In this document: positions 11,515 through 22,997 of the stretch, in pieces
Layout of the letters: every line of letters begins with the position of its first letter
Position numbering within the stretch: position 1 is the first letter of the stretch
NCBI GenBank assembly: GCA_029449235.1
Contig: JANATG010000015.1
Span: 1,054,001-1,118,000, forward strand
Reading direction: 5' to 3'
Origin: Linnemannia schmuckeri
Taxonomy: Eukaryota; Mortierellomycota; Mortierellomycetes; Mortierellales; Mortierellaceae
DNA: 64,000 bases
Made by a program: the position numbers and the translations under genes
The notes under the pieces: model-generated
What the model saw: only the letters and a program-made list of their open reading frames with translations
Told to the model about the DNA's origin: nothing
The model's database searches: none

Positions 11515-14015
11515 ATGGCTGATCACATCCCCTCGCCAGTCGAACCACCCACCACCACCACTCCAGACGAGACTACCCCCACCACTACCCAGTCCCCATC
11601 CTCCTCTTCCTCGAGCCAAACAATTACCAGCGATTCTAAACCTTCCACACCAACAACCAAGCCCACACATAGATCCCGCAAACAGCAAAGAGAGGACGAC
11701 AGGGCAAACTGGGTCAATGGCAAGCGACCCAAGGGCTATCGCACACCCGAGGGTCGAGAGGCCGCTGAAAAGTGCAAGAACTATAAATCGGGTGTCTCCA
11801 TCCCTTATCTTACTCACTCCTGCAAGACCTACGAGGGTGTCCTCAAGCATGCCATCCTCGGAGCAATACGTACGAGTCTATTTCCCTATCTTTGTGCTCG
11901 TTTGCTCGTGCTATGTTAATTACTCCTTTTTTCTCGTTTGTGCTATTTATCGTTGATGGAGAGATCGATTTGATCCATGGGTTGACTGAAAGGAAATATT
12001 TCTGGTGCTGTTGCTGATCATTAGGATCGGGTGGAGTCTCCTATGGAGCCAAGGCACTCGTCAACCTCTGCTTGGGCATGCTCAAGCTCATGAAGGGAAA
12101 GTAAGTAACAATGGAAAAAAAGAAGAACAAGCCATGTACCATGTTTAAACCCTTTGTCCCTGAAGGACTCATTGGCTTAATCTGATCTCGTTCGAACAAT
12201 AGGGGGTCGTTTTTCACGATTGCCAAGGACGCTTTCACGGGTGCGGATGCCCTGCGTTTTGGATCCTTCTTTGGCATGTTCTCGTTCCTCTGGAAGCTGG
12301 TCAACAATGGTCTGACACTCTACCGAGGCACTGACGACAGGATCAATGGAGCCATCGCTGGTAACCCAAGGGATTATGGAAGGATCAACGGAGATAAAAA
12401 CCGAACAAAAATTTGAGAAGAGGGTCCGTGGATAACTGCTAATCTCCTTCTTTTCTTCATTTGCATGTGGTGTGCGTAACATCGACAAACAAAAAGGTGC
12501 TATTGCTGGACTGGCCCTGTTCATCGAAGCCCCTGAAAGAAGGGTGACCTTTGCCCAGCAGATGTTCATCCGGTAAGGCAGCAGTATGCTCGATAACAAC
12601 GACATCTCCCTCCTTTAAATCTCTTTATTTTTGCTCCTTTATCTTTTTTTTTATGCTTTTTTCATGGTGGAGATGTATATGCGCTGACTAATCTCAATTG
12701 CTTTCTTGACAACAATGAATGTGATCGACCTGATAGGTCAATGCAAGGTGTCTACAATGCTGGCAAGTACCGGGGCCAGTTCTCGTTCCGCCATGGTGAC
12801 GCCCTCCTCTTTGCCATCGGGTCCGCCCAAGTCATGTACGCCTACACCGTAAGTCCTTTCCATAGTACCTATTTCGATCGTTTTCTGATATCAGATCCGA
12901 AAATTGTTATTTTTTTGCTGTGCTCATTTTTTACTATACCCTCACTAACTTGAATTATCCTGTTCTACACAGATGCATCCGGACACAATTCCAAAAGAAT
13001 TCTTCCAATTCATGGTCAAGACGGCGCGTGTGCCCGCCGAAGCATTAGCGATGAACAGGACGCGTGTTCGTGGGTTCCCCCTGGACTTGAAGGAGGTTCG
13101 AGCCATGGTCGATCGGTTCAACCCAACAGCCTTGACACTGGAGACTGTCGCCAACATGTCCGAGACCGTTGAGGCATTGCCCTGTGCGGGTCTGCATCCT
13201 TGGGTCGACTCTTGTCGAGAAACCAACATTGATCGTTTTGTGGGTGTCACCAAGTCCATCTTCCCTGTCTATGCGACGCTGAATTTTGTGCCCTTGGTCG
13301 TCCTCCGCATGAAGCGTTTGATCAAGGAGTAAGTCGATTTGTCCACTTCACTACGTTACTATCACTTTGTGGCTTCAACGTAGATCTCAGAGTAGAGTTC
13401 TTGTTGAGATGTCGGATCATAGTTCCATTTACTGACCGAAGGCATCACCTCTTTTCCATGGTAGCCCGGTAAACGTCCTGTCAAAGACAACATTCAACAC
13501 TCTCCGGTCCTCTGTTTTCCTTGCCGTCTTTGTAGCCCTCTATCAGACTCAAATCTGCACACACCGGAACCTCCTCATCGCCGGCTGGAAGTTGGGCAAC
13601 AGCAAGTACCTCTACTGGCTCTTTGGTTTAGTCAGTGCCGTCTCGGCCATTATGGTCGAACAGGAGAGTCGTCGTGCAGAGTTGGCCTTCTATGTTCTTC
13701 CCAAGGCGGCAGATTCGTTGTATAGGATTCTATACCGCAAGAACTGGGTCAAGGGTGTGAAACACTGGGAGGTTATGACCTTTTCCTTTGCCATGTCTCT
13801 CGTCATGGTATGTCTACCCCCCAACTCCCTCCTTTTTTTGTTCGCATGGACTTCATGCTGATTTTTGCATAGGTGAGTAATTGTTGGTGGACGAAGACAA
13901 CTAATATATTTTTCCCTCCTCTTTTTACGTGCAATAGTCGTTCTACCAACGCGAGGAGCAAGTGCTTTCTCCATTCGTCACCAAGATGATCTACCACGTT
14001 CTTGGAAAGAACTAG
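11515..14015 (+). CDS. TMEM135-like multi-pass membrane protein
   Basis: Eight exons: 11515-11869, 12025-12100, 12203-12360, 12497-12572, 12737-12848, 12973-13328, 13465-13807 and 13938-14015, giving 517 residues. A disordered Ser/Thr/Pro N-terminus of about 60 residues leads to several hydrophobic segments. Conserved-looking blocks include FRHGDALLFAIGSAQVMYAY and MHPDTIPKEFFQFMVK. These match the pattern of TMEM135, a protein tied to mitochondrial dynamics and peroxisomes in animals. Two short Gly/Ala blocks (SGGVSYGAKALVNL and NGAIAGAIAGLAL) look like Tim17-type helices. Intron 3 ends in AAG, forced by frame. The assignment rests on motif memory; the cellular site in fungi is uncertain. 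Confidence 0.78.
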
Positions 14016-14220
14016 ACTTATTTTTCACTACAATCTGATATCCTCCCGATATACAATGGAAAAGGGACTCACTTCTTGCCTGACCCATATTAAAAACCAA
14101 CACGATACCACCAACGAACAATTCATAGACGGAGGACGCGTTTAAGAGATGCTGAACAAATCTTTGGTTGATATATATACGAATGGTGGTTACAAACGCT
14201 GTGCTATGGCGGCCTTGCTG

Positions 14221-16186
14221 TTAATCTTCGCGTTCCTCGAGGAGAAGTCTCCAGGTATCGTTGACAAACATGTCAAAAGGGTCCTGTGTCTTGCGGACAC
14301 GGTTCAAAACTGCCAATCGGTCCTTGTACTCCCGACGGAGAGCTGGGATCACACCTGGGATCTGTTCCCACAGCTTTGCCCAGTGGGGTCTATAAAAAAA
14401 AACGCGCACGAGGATAATTAGATTATTTGCTAGATATATCCCACTTACTTTCAATACACAGCATGTCAAAGTGGAAAACACGTCAAAATAAAGCTTACTT
14501 GGCATTGTACTTGTCAATCCATCCAGAGAGAACTCCCTGCGAATACTCGACAAACCCGGGCGTCTCCCTCCCACCAAGGATATTAATCATACAATAAATC
14601 GCCTCAGGCTCCTCAGCATCATGCACAAACGACATCATCTTACTTGACGCTCTGATGAACCTCACCTCCAAACAAGTCGCAATCCTGCTTGGAAACTCGC
14701 TCGTCGAGAACGCATGGTTCTTCTCCACCAAGTCGTTGAAGCATTCCACAAAGTTTGAGAAATCGGGAGCAAGTTTGAACCCGGCACTGGCGTCGAAGAG
14801 CTTAGCCTCTCCGGTACCCTCGCCATCCTCTGTCACATCAAAATGCACCGCGTCTGGAATCTCCTTGACGATCTCTCCAACCTTGAAAGCCGCGAATGCC
14901 GGGTGATCGACGGCAGGGGGTTGGTTCTTGAGTTTGTCCAAGTCTTCAACAGGATCCAACGTCCTCCTCCACTGCTTCAACCAGAAATGCGGATTCCTCT
15001 CTGTTTGCAAAAACTTATCATGAGGCCAGTACAGAATCTCGGTCGAATCATTCTTCAACACCATTTCCTTCAACTTCAACCCCGCTCCCGGTCCCTCAAA
15101 GTAATTCGCCAACGGCTCATAGGAATCAATGGCACGGAGACGGTACTGGGACATGGGGACGAGCTTAAGAGTGGCGGTGTAAATGATTCCGAGGAGACCA
15201 AGGTTGATACAGGCGATGTTGAAGGCTTCGGCGTCATCGGCTTCCGAGTAGATGTGCAGTTCTCCGTAGGCGTTGACGATTGTGATTTCGGTTAAGGTAT
15301 CGCTCACTGTTTTCGAGTCGAGTCCTGCGCCGTGCTGATTTGAGAGAAAATGGAGATTAATGTCTATGTCTAAAGGAGGGAAAAAAAAAGGCAGATGATA
15401 CGTTCTTTTGAGTGACCTTGTGCAACGAGCGGATAACTTACACAACCCATGGTGAGGATGCCTCCATAACGAATCTAGACACATTTTTTGCAAGTGAAAA
15501 AAAAAATGGGCAAAAAAAGATCATGTCAATCTCAGCCTTTTGGCTGTGCACGTTGTGCATGCAGTCGTGAACTAAAGGAAGAGGGCGGAGAATAACGAAA
15601 CACTCTCCCCTCCCACATTCCATGAGAGGAACGAACAGAGGATAAAGTTTTCATTTGACCCGTTCAAACAAGTCCATATACACAAGGAGACGACAGCAGC
15701 AAAACTTACATCAGTGGGCATCACGTTAGAAGCCAAGGCTAAAGGAGGATCATGCTTTCTCAAATATTCATCCAGCTCCTTTACCTCCACACCCATCTCA
15801 ATCGTCACCGTCCACTCCTCATCATCCTTTCCTTTCACCGGCTTCTCAATACGGTTCATGTTGTTGATAGAAACCATATAATCCTGGGTAATAGCAGTAC
15901 CCGACCAAGAATGTCCATTACCAACACATCGGACCTTCTTCTTGTTCTCGGTGGCTTCCCGGATGATGACTTGGAGGTCTTCGAGGGTGTTGGGGTAGAA
16001 AAGGCGCTCGGGTGTGGCAGAGAGGGAGTTTGCCCAGTTTGTCCAGTTGTCGCCAGAGGAGAAGGAGACACCGTCGACGATTGCCATGGGAGAACCGAGC
16101 ATGACGGTGGGTTCTTCCTCGACAGCCGCGGCAGGCTTGAGGCTGGTGGGAGTGGGGGTGTTGACGATGGGGTTGTCGGTTGTCAT
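14221..16186 (-). CDS. ALO1: D-arabinono-1,4-lactone oxidase
   Basis: FAD-dependent oxidase that makes D-erythroascorbate, the fungal ascorbate analogue, from D-arabinono-1,4-lactone; in yeast it is in the mitochondrial outer membrane. Exons are 16186-15710, 15474-15442, 15334-14499 and 14389-14221, giving 504 residues (yeast Alo1 has 526). The FAD-binding PP-loop reads VGNGHSWSG with His92, the likely covalent flavin site in this family. A second FAD segment, IRYGGILTMGCHGAG, is rebuilt across the 33-base exon 2. The C-terminal cap ends in the signature KPHWAKLWEQIPG followed by RKTQDPFDMFVNDTW. It lies tail-to-tail with the TMEM135-like gene. A decayed copy sits directly upstream on the same strand, so a tandem duplication occurred here. 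Confidence 0.93.
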
Positions 16187-16903
16187 TTTGGAAGTGTGTG
16201 TAATGGGTGAAGGAAGGGAGTTGTGTGAAAGAAAAAGAGAGAAAGAGATAAAGAAAGAGAAAGAAAGAGAATAGAAAGAAAAAAAAAATGAGCGGGTCAT
16301 GGATGGACCGCTGTAGAACAAAACAATAATCTGTGAGCACGACCACTCTGCAAGAAGGCACTGGCTGGCTGTACCATTGGCGTCCCTGGATTTTTCCTTT
16401 TCGTAGATTGTCTGTCTGTCTGTCCTATTCAATTCAAAAAAAGAAAAAAAACGAGGGCTCACAGACAGACAAATGGTGTCCTTCATCTTTGTGTTCAATT
16501 GAATGTCTCCGTTCTTCCCGCGGGTATATATTGTGGGTTTATCTTCCCATGCTTTATACATCCTAACCATGCATCCATCTCTTTTACCACCGCGCAAAAA
16601 CAAGTTTTGTAGAAAAACCGAAAAACGAAACGCCACTCAGTACCTTTTTTGAGCAAACCCGATCTGGGTTTCGCCGCCGCACCCAGCCCCTTCTTTCTAC
16701 TGAATTGCCCAATATATGTTTCTGCCATACATGTTGGGCCTTGATTGTCCTATTTAGTAGCTCAATTATCGAATCAAGTTCCAACGGTGATGATGAAGAT
16801 ACATTGACGAGCGTTGCTGAAGAGACTTTTTTTTTCAATGACGTATATTTAACAGGTTATTAAGAGTATACAATAGAGTACTAAAAAGAAAGTCGTCCTG
16901 GGT

Positions 16904-18101
16904 TTATTCCTCGCGCTCCTTGAAAAGGGGTTGCCAAGTGTCGTTGGCAAGCATGTCAAAGGGATCCTGAGTCTTGCGAATCCGGTTAAACACCTCCAAA
17001 CGATCCTTGTACTCTGTCCGAAGCGTGGGGATTACGCCCGGAATATGTTCCCACAGCTTTGTCCAGTGAGGCCTAAAAATATCCACAAGGAGTATTGTTT
17101 TCGTTACCGCACGGTCAGTCTCTGCAGCATAAGTGGTTGCATCAAAAACACAGACGGTTTGCAAATGAGAAGAAAGGGAGAGGCGTCTTACTTGGTGTTG
17201 TACTTGTCAATCCAGTTATCAAGAACCTCACCAGAGAACGCCAAGAGCTCCGGGATAAGAATGGACCCCATCACATTGGTTACACAATACACCGCCTCAG
17301 GCCCCTTGGCATCATACACAAACGACATCATCTTACTCGTGGCCCGAATAAACCTCACCTCCAAAATCGCAAACAACCGTCTCGGGAGCTCGCTCGACGA
17401 AAACGCCTGATTCTTGGCCACAAGCTCGTTCATCACTCGACAACATTACGGAAATCTGGATCGATTTTGAAGGCAGCACTGGCGTCAAAGATCCTACGGA
17501 CTCTGATTCCTTCACCTGGTTTCGTCACATCGAAATGGATCGCGTCGGGTAAGTCTGCGAACCCCGAGTGGTCGATAGTAGGTGGTTGGTCCTTGTACTT
17601 CTCCGGACTTTCGACAGGGTCGGTCGTATGCCTGGACTGCTTCAACCAGAAATGCTCATTCTTCTCCGGTTTCATGAAACGTGCAGTTAGCCAGTAAAAC
17701 AGCTCCGTCGAATCATTCGACATGACCAATTCATTCAACTTCAAACAAGTATCCGGCCCATTATCGAAGAACGTCTCCAAAGCTTCATGGGAATCAATAG
17801 CGTGGAGACGGTAGTCATTCATGAGTACAGTAGATGATTCCGAGCAGAGTTAGGTTGACACAAGCGACGTTGAAGGCTTCGGCGTCGTCGGCTTCAGAAT
17901 AAATGTGCAGTTCGCCGTAGGCGTTGACGATTGTGATTTCTGTCAATTCGTCGCTCATCGTCGTGTGGAGCGCTGCACCGAGCTATGAGAATCGGAGGAT
18001 TAATTGTCTATGCATTGAGAGACGTTGGCGAATGAAGAGCATATCCATGCTTGGGTTGTATCACTTACACATCCCATACTGAAAACGCCTCCGTAACGGA
18101 T
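16904..18101 (-). pseudogene. Decayed duplicate of D-arabinono-1,4-lactone oxidase
   Basis: Parallel copy of the neighbouring oxidase. Exon-equivalents lie at 18101-18069 (33 bases, IRYGGVFSMGC), 17992-17192 and 17072-16904 (169 bases, the same length as the active exon 4), with splice sites in the same positions. The lesions are: no exon 1, so the FAD PP-loop is missing; a deletion near 17823 removing about the ATLKLVP segment and shifting frame to a stop; a one-base deletion near 17433 creating TGA after FRNVVE; and an in-frame loss of about ten residues before the segment PDAIHFDV. The third exon is 801 bases against 836. The C-terminal part is still well preserved (KPHWTKLWEHIPGVIP), which suggests fairly recent loss. 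Confidence 0.9.
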
Positions 18102-18832
18102 CTAGATTGAAGAGAGAACAGAACACGGACATGTTGTAGCCTTCTAACCCCTTGACTGAGCACGAATCATATTCGTTGCCCTAGTTCATGAGATGTACGG
18201 ATGGACGAAGAAAAAATGCACTGGCACAGACCAATAAAGTCAAATTTGGACTGATTTTGGTCTAAAAACGGAGGGATAAGGCTTTCACCATTGCGCTTTC
18301 AAAAAAAAAAAAAAAAAAAAAAAAAAAATGAGCGGCAATAGGTGGACCGCTGAAGATTGTGAGCATTCTTTCTCTTCTTTTGTTTTTGTTGATTGTGTTG
18401 AAAGAAAGAAGACAAGGAAAATACAGGAAGGCTCACACATAATGGTGCCCCCATAGGCGAATAAACCTTACATGCATCCCATCCTGTATTTTACAAACAG
18501 GTCTGGATTGTGCAAAAATGCAGGAACGAAACACAAGAGATCTAATCTTTGAGCACCTTCTTCCGAGTTCATTTTGACGACAATCAGCACTGTTCGGAAA
18601 AATAGAACCTTCATGACGATGCGGACCAAACTGTGTGTCGCCTATAAGGTGTTTTGAGGTCAGGAACACCTCCCATCCTTGCTCCATATCCATGAGACTG
18701 CTGATTCCAGTAACACATCGAGCTCCTATGTCGAACTCCAGGTGTGTTGATTTGTAATAGCTACATGGTTGCATTTATTCTAAATAATAATATCGGTCAT
18801 CGTTCCTTTGGCAAGCAATGGGCCCCATTATT
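18102..18832. other. Duplicated oxidase intron and 5' flank, exon 1 missing
   Basis: Similar to the active oxidase locus: 18240-18300 resembles its intron 1 (GAGGGATAAGGCTTTCA against GAGGATAAAGTTTTCA). The stretch 18327-18450 resembles its 5' flank (ATGAGCGGCAATAGGTGGAC against ATGAGCGGGTCATGGATGGA, then a shared GGCTCACA...ATGGTG segment). About 480 bases of exon 1 are absent between them. A 28-A run at 18301-18328 marks the junction. No intact gene is present. Confidence 0.7.
18301..18328. repeat. 28-base A run at oxidase pseudogene junction
   Basis: Uninterrupted A run at the point where the duplicated intron 1 meets the duplicated 5' flank of the lactone oxidase, where exon 1 should be. 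Confidence 0.9.
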
Positions 18833-19605
18833 TTACGAGGAGCGAGAGGTCCATTTCCTGACGGCAGCCTTTGCAGCAGGGAGGAGGAGGCCGATGTTCT
18901 CGATCCACCACTGCTTATTATAGTTGAGCTGTCGTTCGTACGCCTTGTCCAAAAAGTCCTTGTAGAACACTGAAAGCTCGTCTGTTGTCACTGGCTGGTT
19001 TCCATTCATTGCACGGACTAGTCGTACCATTCATGTCAAAATAAGAAACATGTTAGTATGTCTTGACTACACTGTAGCTCCAATCTAACTATTCAATTGT
19101 AAGCAGAGCGTGTGCGAAGTGACTCCTTGTGCTTATACCTTTTTCCTCGAATTCAGCTTTGGCCTTGTTGAACATGGCGTTATTGTTGACCCAGAAGTTC
19201 TGGTTGAACGCATCAACACGCTCGCGTCTCTCCCGGAAGAGTCGATCCTCCTTCGACTCGTTGGCGGGGATGGGGTATAGGACTGGACGGAGGTTCGAGA
19301 CCGGGTGTGGGTTACCGACAAGGAACTTATCCCTGTTTTGAGCTGGGTCCAGACTCTCTCTCTTTTTTGTCCATGATGGTTCAGAAGATGCTGTTGCTTT
19401 TGATGGTGCTGCCGCTGCGGCGGCGGCCTTTGTGCTGGAAGAAGCGTGTCTGCTACAGATCCTGATCGCCGTCGTTGTTGACTTTGTCTACGAGTTTTTA
19501 GAAGGAATAATTACGGTTAATATCTGCGAAGAATAAAGCGAGGGTTTGTTCATGTCTACTTCAAGGCACGATCTGGTTATGTTCTCTTACTCTTAATGAG
19601 TTCAT
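18833..19605 (-). CDS. COA8: Cytochrome c oxidase assembly factor 8 (COA8/APOPT1)
   Basis: Small mitochondrial protein needed for stability or assembly of complex IV in animals. Three exons: 19605-19591 (only 15 bases), 19487-19139 and 19017-18833, giving 182 residues. The N-terminus MNSLRTKSTTTAIRICSRHA is basic and Ser/Thr-rich, as expected of a mitochondrial presequence. The family core follows: NPHPVSNLRP, YPIPANESKEDRLFRE, NQNFWVNNNAMFNKAKAEFE, then FYKDFLDKAYERQLNYNKQW. The last intron has a perfect TACTAAC branch site. The alternative start at an ORF-internal Met in exon 3 would discard the conserved core and is rejected. The gene is divergent from the next + strand gene, with about 710 bases between starts. 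Confidence 0.9.
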
Positions 19606-20315
19606 GGCGGATGAATTAGGCGGTGGTTGTAGATGTTATTGCAAGTAGAGACAAAGAAGAGGGAGAGAATAAAATGGAAATGAATGTGTGTGGTGGCGGT
19701 GATTAAGCAGATGTTTCGCGAACAATAGGAAAGGAAGAGCGAAGGAGGGACAAGACCAAAAAGGAGTTGCCTTACTCTCGCGTGCATACAAAATGTGTTG
19801 TTTGGTCCCCTTTGGGCCAACTTGGTCAATCCGATCCCCAGTCACAACACAGGCAGGGGAATGCATTTTGCCGTATGCAGCACAAGCGATGATTCAGCGG
19901 AGATCTTCTGCAGGTGCATTGGACAGTAAGGTGGCCGAGGACAACGAGAGGAGGAAGAGAGAGCGAAGAGTGAACGAGGACAACTGGACAATTGAAGTCA
20001 TTGGAGAAGTTGCATGCCTAAACAAGAGGAAGAGACTAGCACGGGTCTAAAGGAACCAGACGACAAACAATTCCTTCTTTTTTATCTAACACTACTTTGC
20101 TTCCCTCTTTTCTTTCTCGTCTTCATTATTCACTCATTCATTCCACCACGACCTCATTCCTCTTTCCTCATTCCCTTCCTCTCTTTTTTCCCACTCTCAC
20201 TTCCACCTATCTCTCTCTCTCTTCCGCCTCTCTCTTGAGGACAACTCTACTTTCCCTTTCTCCCCTTCAACAAATATCCTTCGAACATAATACAGCACAC
20301 GACAAAAAAAAAGAA
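19606..20315. promoter_or_regulatory. Divergent promoter region, COA8 and membrane-protein gene
   Basis: About 710 bases between two divergent start codons. The right-hand 200 bases (20085-20280) form a long CT-rich tract ending in an A-run just before the ATG at 20316. No TATA box is clear on either side and no gene is seen. Confidence 0.5.
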
Positions 20316-21517
20316 ATGCCAATTCTAAGGACATTCCCATTACTCCACACACTCAACCGCCCCCTCGTCGAAACATCCTCCACCTCCCACCACCAACACA
20401 CAGAAGAAGCTGCCGAAAGAGGGCATGCAGCGATTGAAGGAGACCTAGGAGACTACCCCTCCGAACTCCTCCAACTCCGTCTCCAAGCCATCCAGGACCA
20501 CCTCTCGAAACACCACCCCTCGACCGCAATCTATATTGCATCGTTGGGCGCAGTACTGGTGATCACTATCACTCTGATTGCAACCTGCCTGGCCCTCCAT
20601 GTGTCGGACGGCAAGCCCTGGGTGCTGGGTGTGATTGTGATCATGATCCTGGTCTTTATCTCCAAAATGGCCTTCCTTTCGCTAATAGAAAAGGTAACAG
20701 CAGGATTCCTTTTTGTTCCCCACTTGTTGGTTGCAGAGGGAAATGCAAAGAGTTGATGATTTGCTATTTTTCAATCTCTCTCCATGGTAATCCCAGAGGG
20801 CTCGATTGGCTGGTTGATGGCGTGCTTTTACGACTTGTGTGTGTGACCAAACAAACAAAAACAAAAAATCTTGAACTGTGAATTGAAACTAACTTTCATA
20901 CCTACCCATCTCTCTACACTCTGGGTTCATCCAAACCTTTCTTCTCACTCCGACTTGCTTCTTTCTCTCTCAAGGAACACAAGAGAATTGCTTCACTACT
21001 CCAGACATTCAATGAACAGGACATGTCCCACTATGGCGTACTTTATCGCCTACGACCCAGAACCTATTCTTCCCCTTCTCCCTCCTCTACAGAAACAACA
21101 GCCACGGGAATAAGGAGAACACGATCAGATTGGCCAATTCGACTTGCCTACAGACTTAACCTCGGCCTCCCTTGTTGGGCACTCGACCTGACAACTATCG
21201 ACCACATTGACGAATTTTCGTTCCAGGATCACCCTGCCACAGACCCACATGCATCCCCTGAAGAGATCTTGGCCAGGGAAAACGAACTGCCGACCTATCG
21301 CCCAAAAGCAGAGGAGGAGGATATCGAGAATGGAATTGAACATCATCATTCTCAGCATCGTGTTCTGGGAGAGGCTTTGCCGCCACAGTATAACGACATT
21401 GTGGAAATGCAGACAATAGTGACAGAAGGCTCTTCTTCTTCTTCGCCCTCTGGATCGTCTCACTTTGTTCAAGTGCCGGCAACAGCAGCAGCAGGATCAT
21501 CATCTCAAAGGACATAA
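20316..21517 (+). CDS. Two-helix membrane protein with PPxY motif
   Basis: Not assigned to a named family. Exons 20316-20693 and 20975-21517 give 306 residues. The intron has a GTAACA donor and, after a strong pyrimidine tract, a CAAG acceptor. Two hydrophobic segments (about residues 71-94 and 102-124) form a helical hairpin. The preceding region has His-rich and acidic stretches. The cytosolic C-terminal tail is acidic and disordered and contains LPTY and LPPQY. PPxY motifs are known to bind the WW domains of Rsp5/Nedd4 ubiquitin ligases, so it could be a ligase adaptor or a sorted membrane cargo. That role is inference. Confidence 0.65.
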
Positions 21518-21643
21518 AACAACAACACTATACCCCTCAACATACATAACCCTTGTACAATAATAAACGATCCATCATGTCTTTTTGTAAACAGCATTTA
21601 TTTGCAACGAACTAATCAAGAAACTCTTTTGTATGTTCAAATG

Positions 21644-21759
21644 TCGGCATCCTTGAATCGATCTTCCTCAGCATCCTCACCTGGCTCTTCATCCTCAGGC
21701 TTGGGGATCAGTCCGTGAGGGTCCTGAAGCATACTCTCCATCTTGGCCAGGGCCGCCTA
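21644..21759 (-). other. Probable pICln C-terminal exon, unconnected
   Basis: Minus-strand open stretch behind a good acceptor (TTTTCTCTTTAG). It reads AALAKMESMLQDPHGLIP, then an acidic tail ending RFKDADI and TGA. The ending resembles the FEDAD tail of pICln proteins and would follow KMWR of the upstream exon smoothly. No GT donor in the right phase exists before the upstream TAA: the bases after CGC are GCCTAC. Either a non-standard GC intron joins them, or a mutation has cut this exon off. Confidence 0.5.
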
Positions 21760-21978
21760 AAGAGAAAACAAGGTGGAGTCACAAGACAGAAAGAAGGAAA
21801 GAAAACCCGGAAGGAGGTAATAAAAAAAAGTAAAAACAATACGTAAACAAGGGGTTCTGATACTTTTTAATTCGAAAGTTCGCGTGGGTGTGTACGAGTG
21901 TGCTGGTAAGGATCCGAGTTCAATAGAGGTTGCGCTCTCTGTTCAAATGACTTCGCCTGCGTACTCTCCGAGCCCACC

Positions 21979-22997
21979 TTAGTAGGCGCGCCACATTTTT
22001 GACCGCGCCTCCTGCTCCTGTTCCTCTGTATACTCCTGCTCTTCCTGATCCCCTTCTGCCTCAGAAGCGTCAACCATCATCGACGCCTCGTCATTATCGC
22101 CATCTTCCTGTCGACCGCGCTTTCCCGCAGTTCCAGCATTATTGGTGCTATCCTGCTTCTGGTTCTGACTCCATTGTTGGACCATTACCTGGCCTTGCTC
22201 GCTCAGCTCAAACTTGGCATCCGTCTCGGCGTTTCCAGTATACCACTCACCACTCTGCAAATCAATCGCCGGGACCTGCTCCACCTCTCCTTCTCCTTGA
22301 GCTGCTGAAGATGAAGTGGTACCAATGGCGGTGGCGCTGCTAGACTTGGGGATGTATCCTCCCTGAATATCGGCATCGGCATAGAGTCCCTCATGGTCGT
22401 TAATATCGTCCTCATAGTAGTCTCCTTCGCCATCCATGTACTCATCATCCATGTCGTCCTGGTGGAGTGAAGCGCAGTAGGAGAGGTTCTCGTAAATGGT
22501 GTCCAATGATGAGACCTCGGCGGGGACAAAACTCAACTCCAACACTGCATCCTCGCCTTCCTCCTCTTCCTCTTCTCCAGTGGTTCCGCTTCCGTTGCTG
22601 GTGGAGGTGTGGGCTGATCCAAAGGAGCCGAGGGAGCCCTCGAGCTGGCAGTAGATACTGGGACCGACATGGGATTCGCGTGCGATTGCATGGATAATGA
22701 TCGAAGGGTAGGGGATAGCAAATCCTGCATTTGATGCCTCTGAGAAAAAGTACAACGACCTACATCATCATAGCGTAAACATATCGGTTAGTAGCAGTTG
22801 GAGGAGGGCAACAGGGTAACTACAAAAGGAGTCAAAAAGCTAGTGAATACAGCTGCTTACTCGTCGGCGATGTAGAGAGTGCCTGGGTTCTGGAAGGCCT
22901 TAGAGGCAGGTGTGATGTGGACGGTAACGTCTTGCTGGGTGTGGCGGATGCGTGCCTCTGAGGGCGAAGGAGCTTGCTGCAGAATCGTGATGGCCAT
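21979..22997 (-). CDS. pICln-like methylosome subunit (CLNS1A)
   Basis: Chaperone that delivers Sm proteins to the arginine methyltransferase PRMT5 and on to snRNP assembly. Exons 22997-22861 and 22759-21979 give 305 residues if the TAA at 21979 is the real end. The N-terminal PH-like domain shows the family pattern NPGTLYIADESLYFFSEA, then IPYPSIIIHAIA and ELSFVPAEVSSLDTIYENLS. An acidic stretch (DDMDDEYMDGEGDYYEDDIN) and a Gly/Glu-rich loop follow, as is usual. The typical C-terminal acidic segment is found downstream at 21644-21759 but cannot be joined with a standard splice site (listed separately). Confidence 0.82.

Noticed and set aside
11107..11850. 247-codon minus-strand frame across the TMEM135-like gene start
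   Set aside because: Lys/Glu-rich and low complexity, the reverse of a CT-rich leader; overlaps a well supported exon on the other strand.
17095..17697. 200-codon + frame opposite the oxidase pseudogene
   Set aside because: Shadow of the decayed minus-strand coding sequence; no motif.
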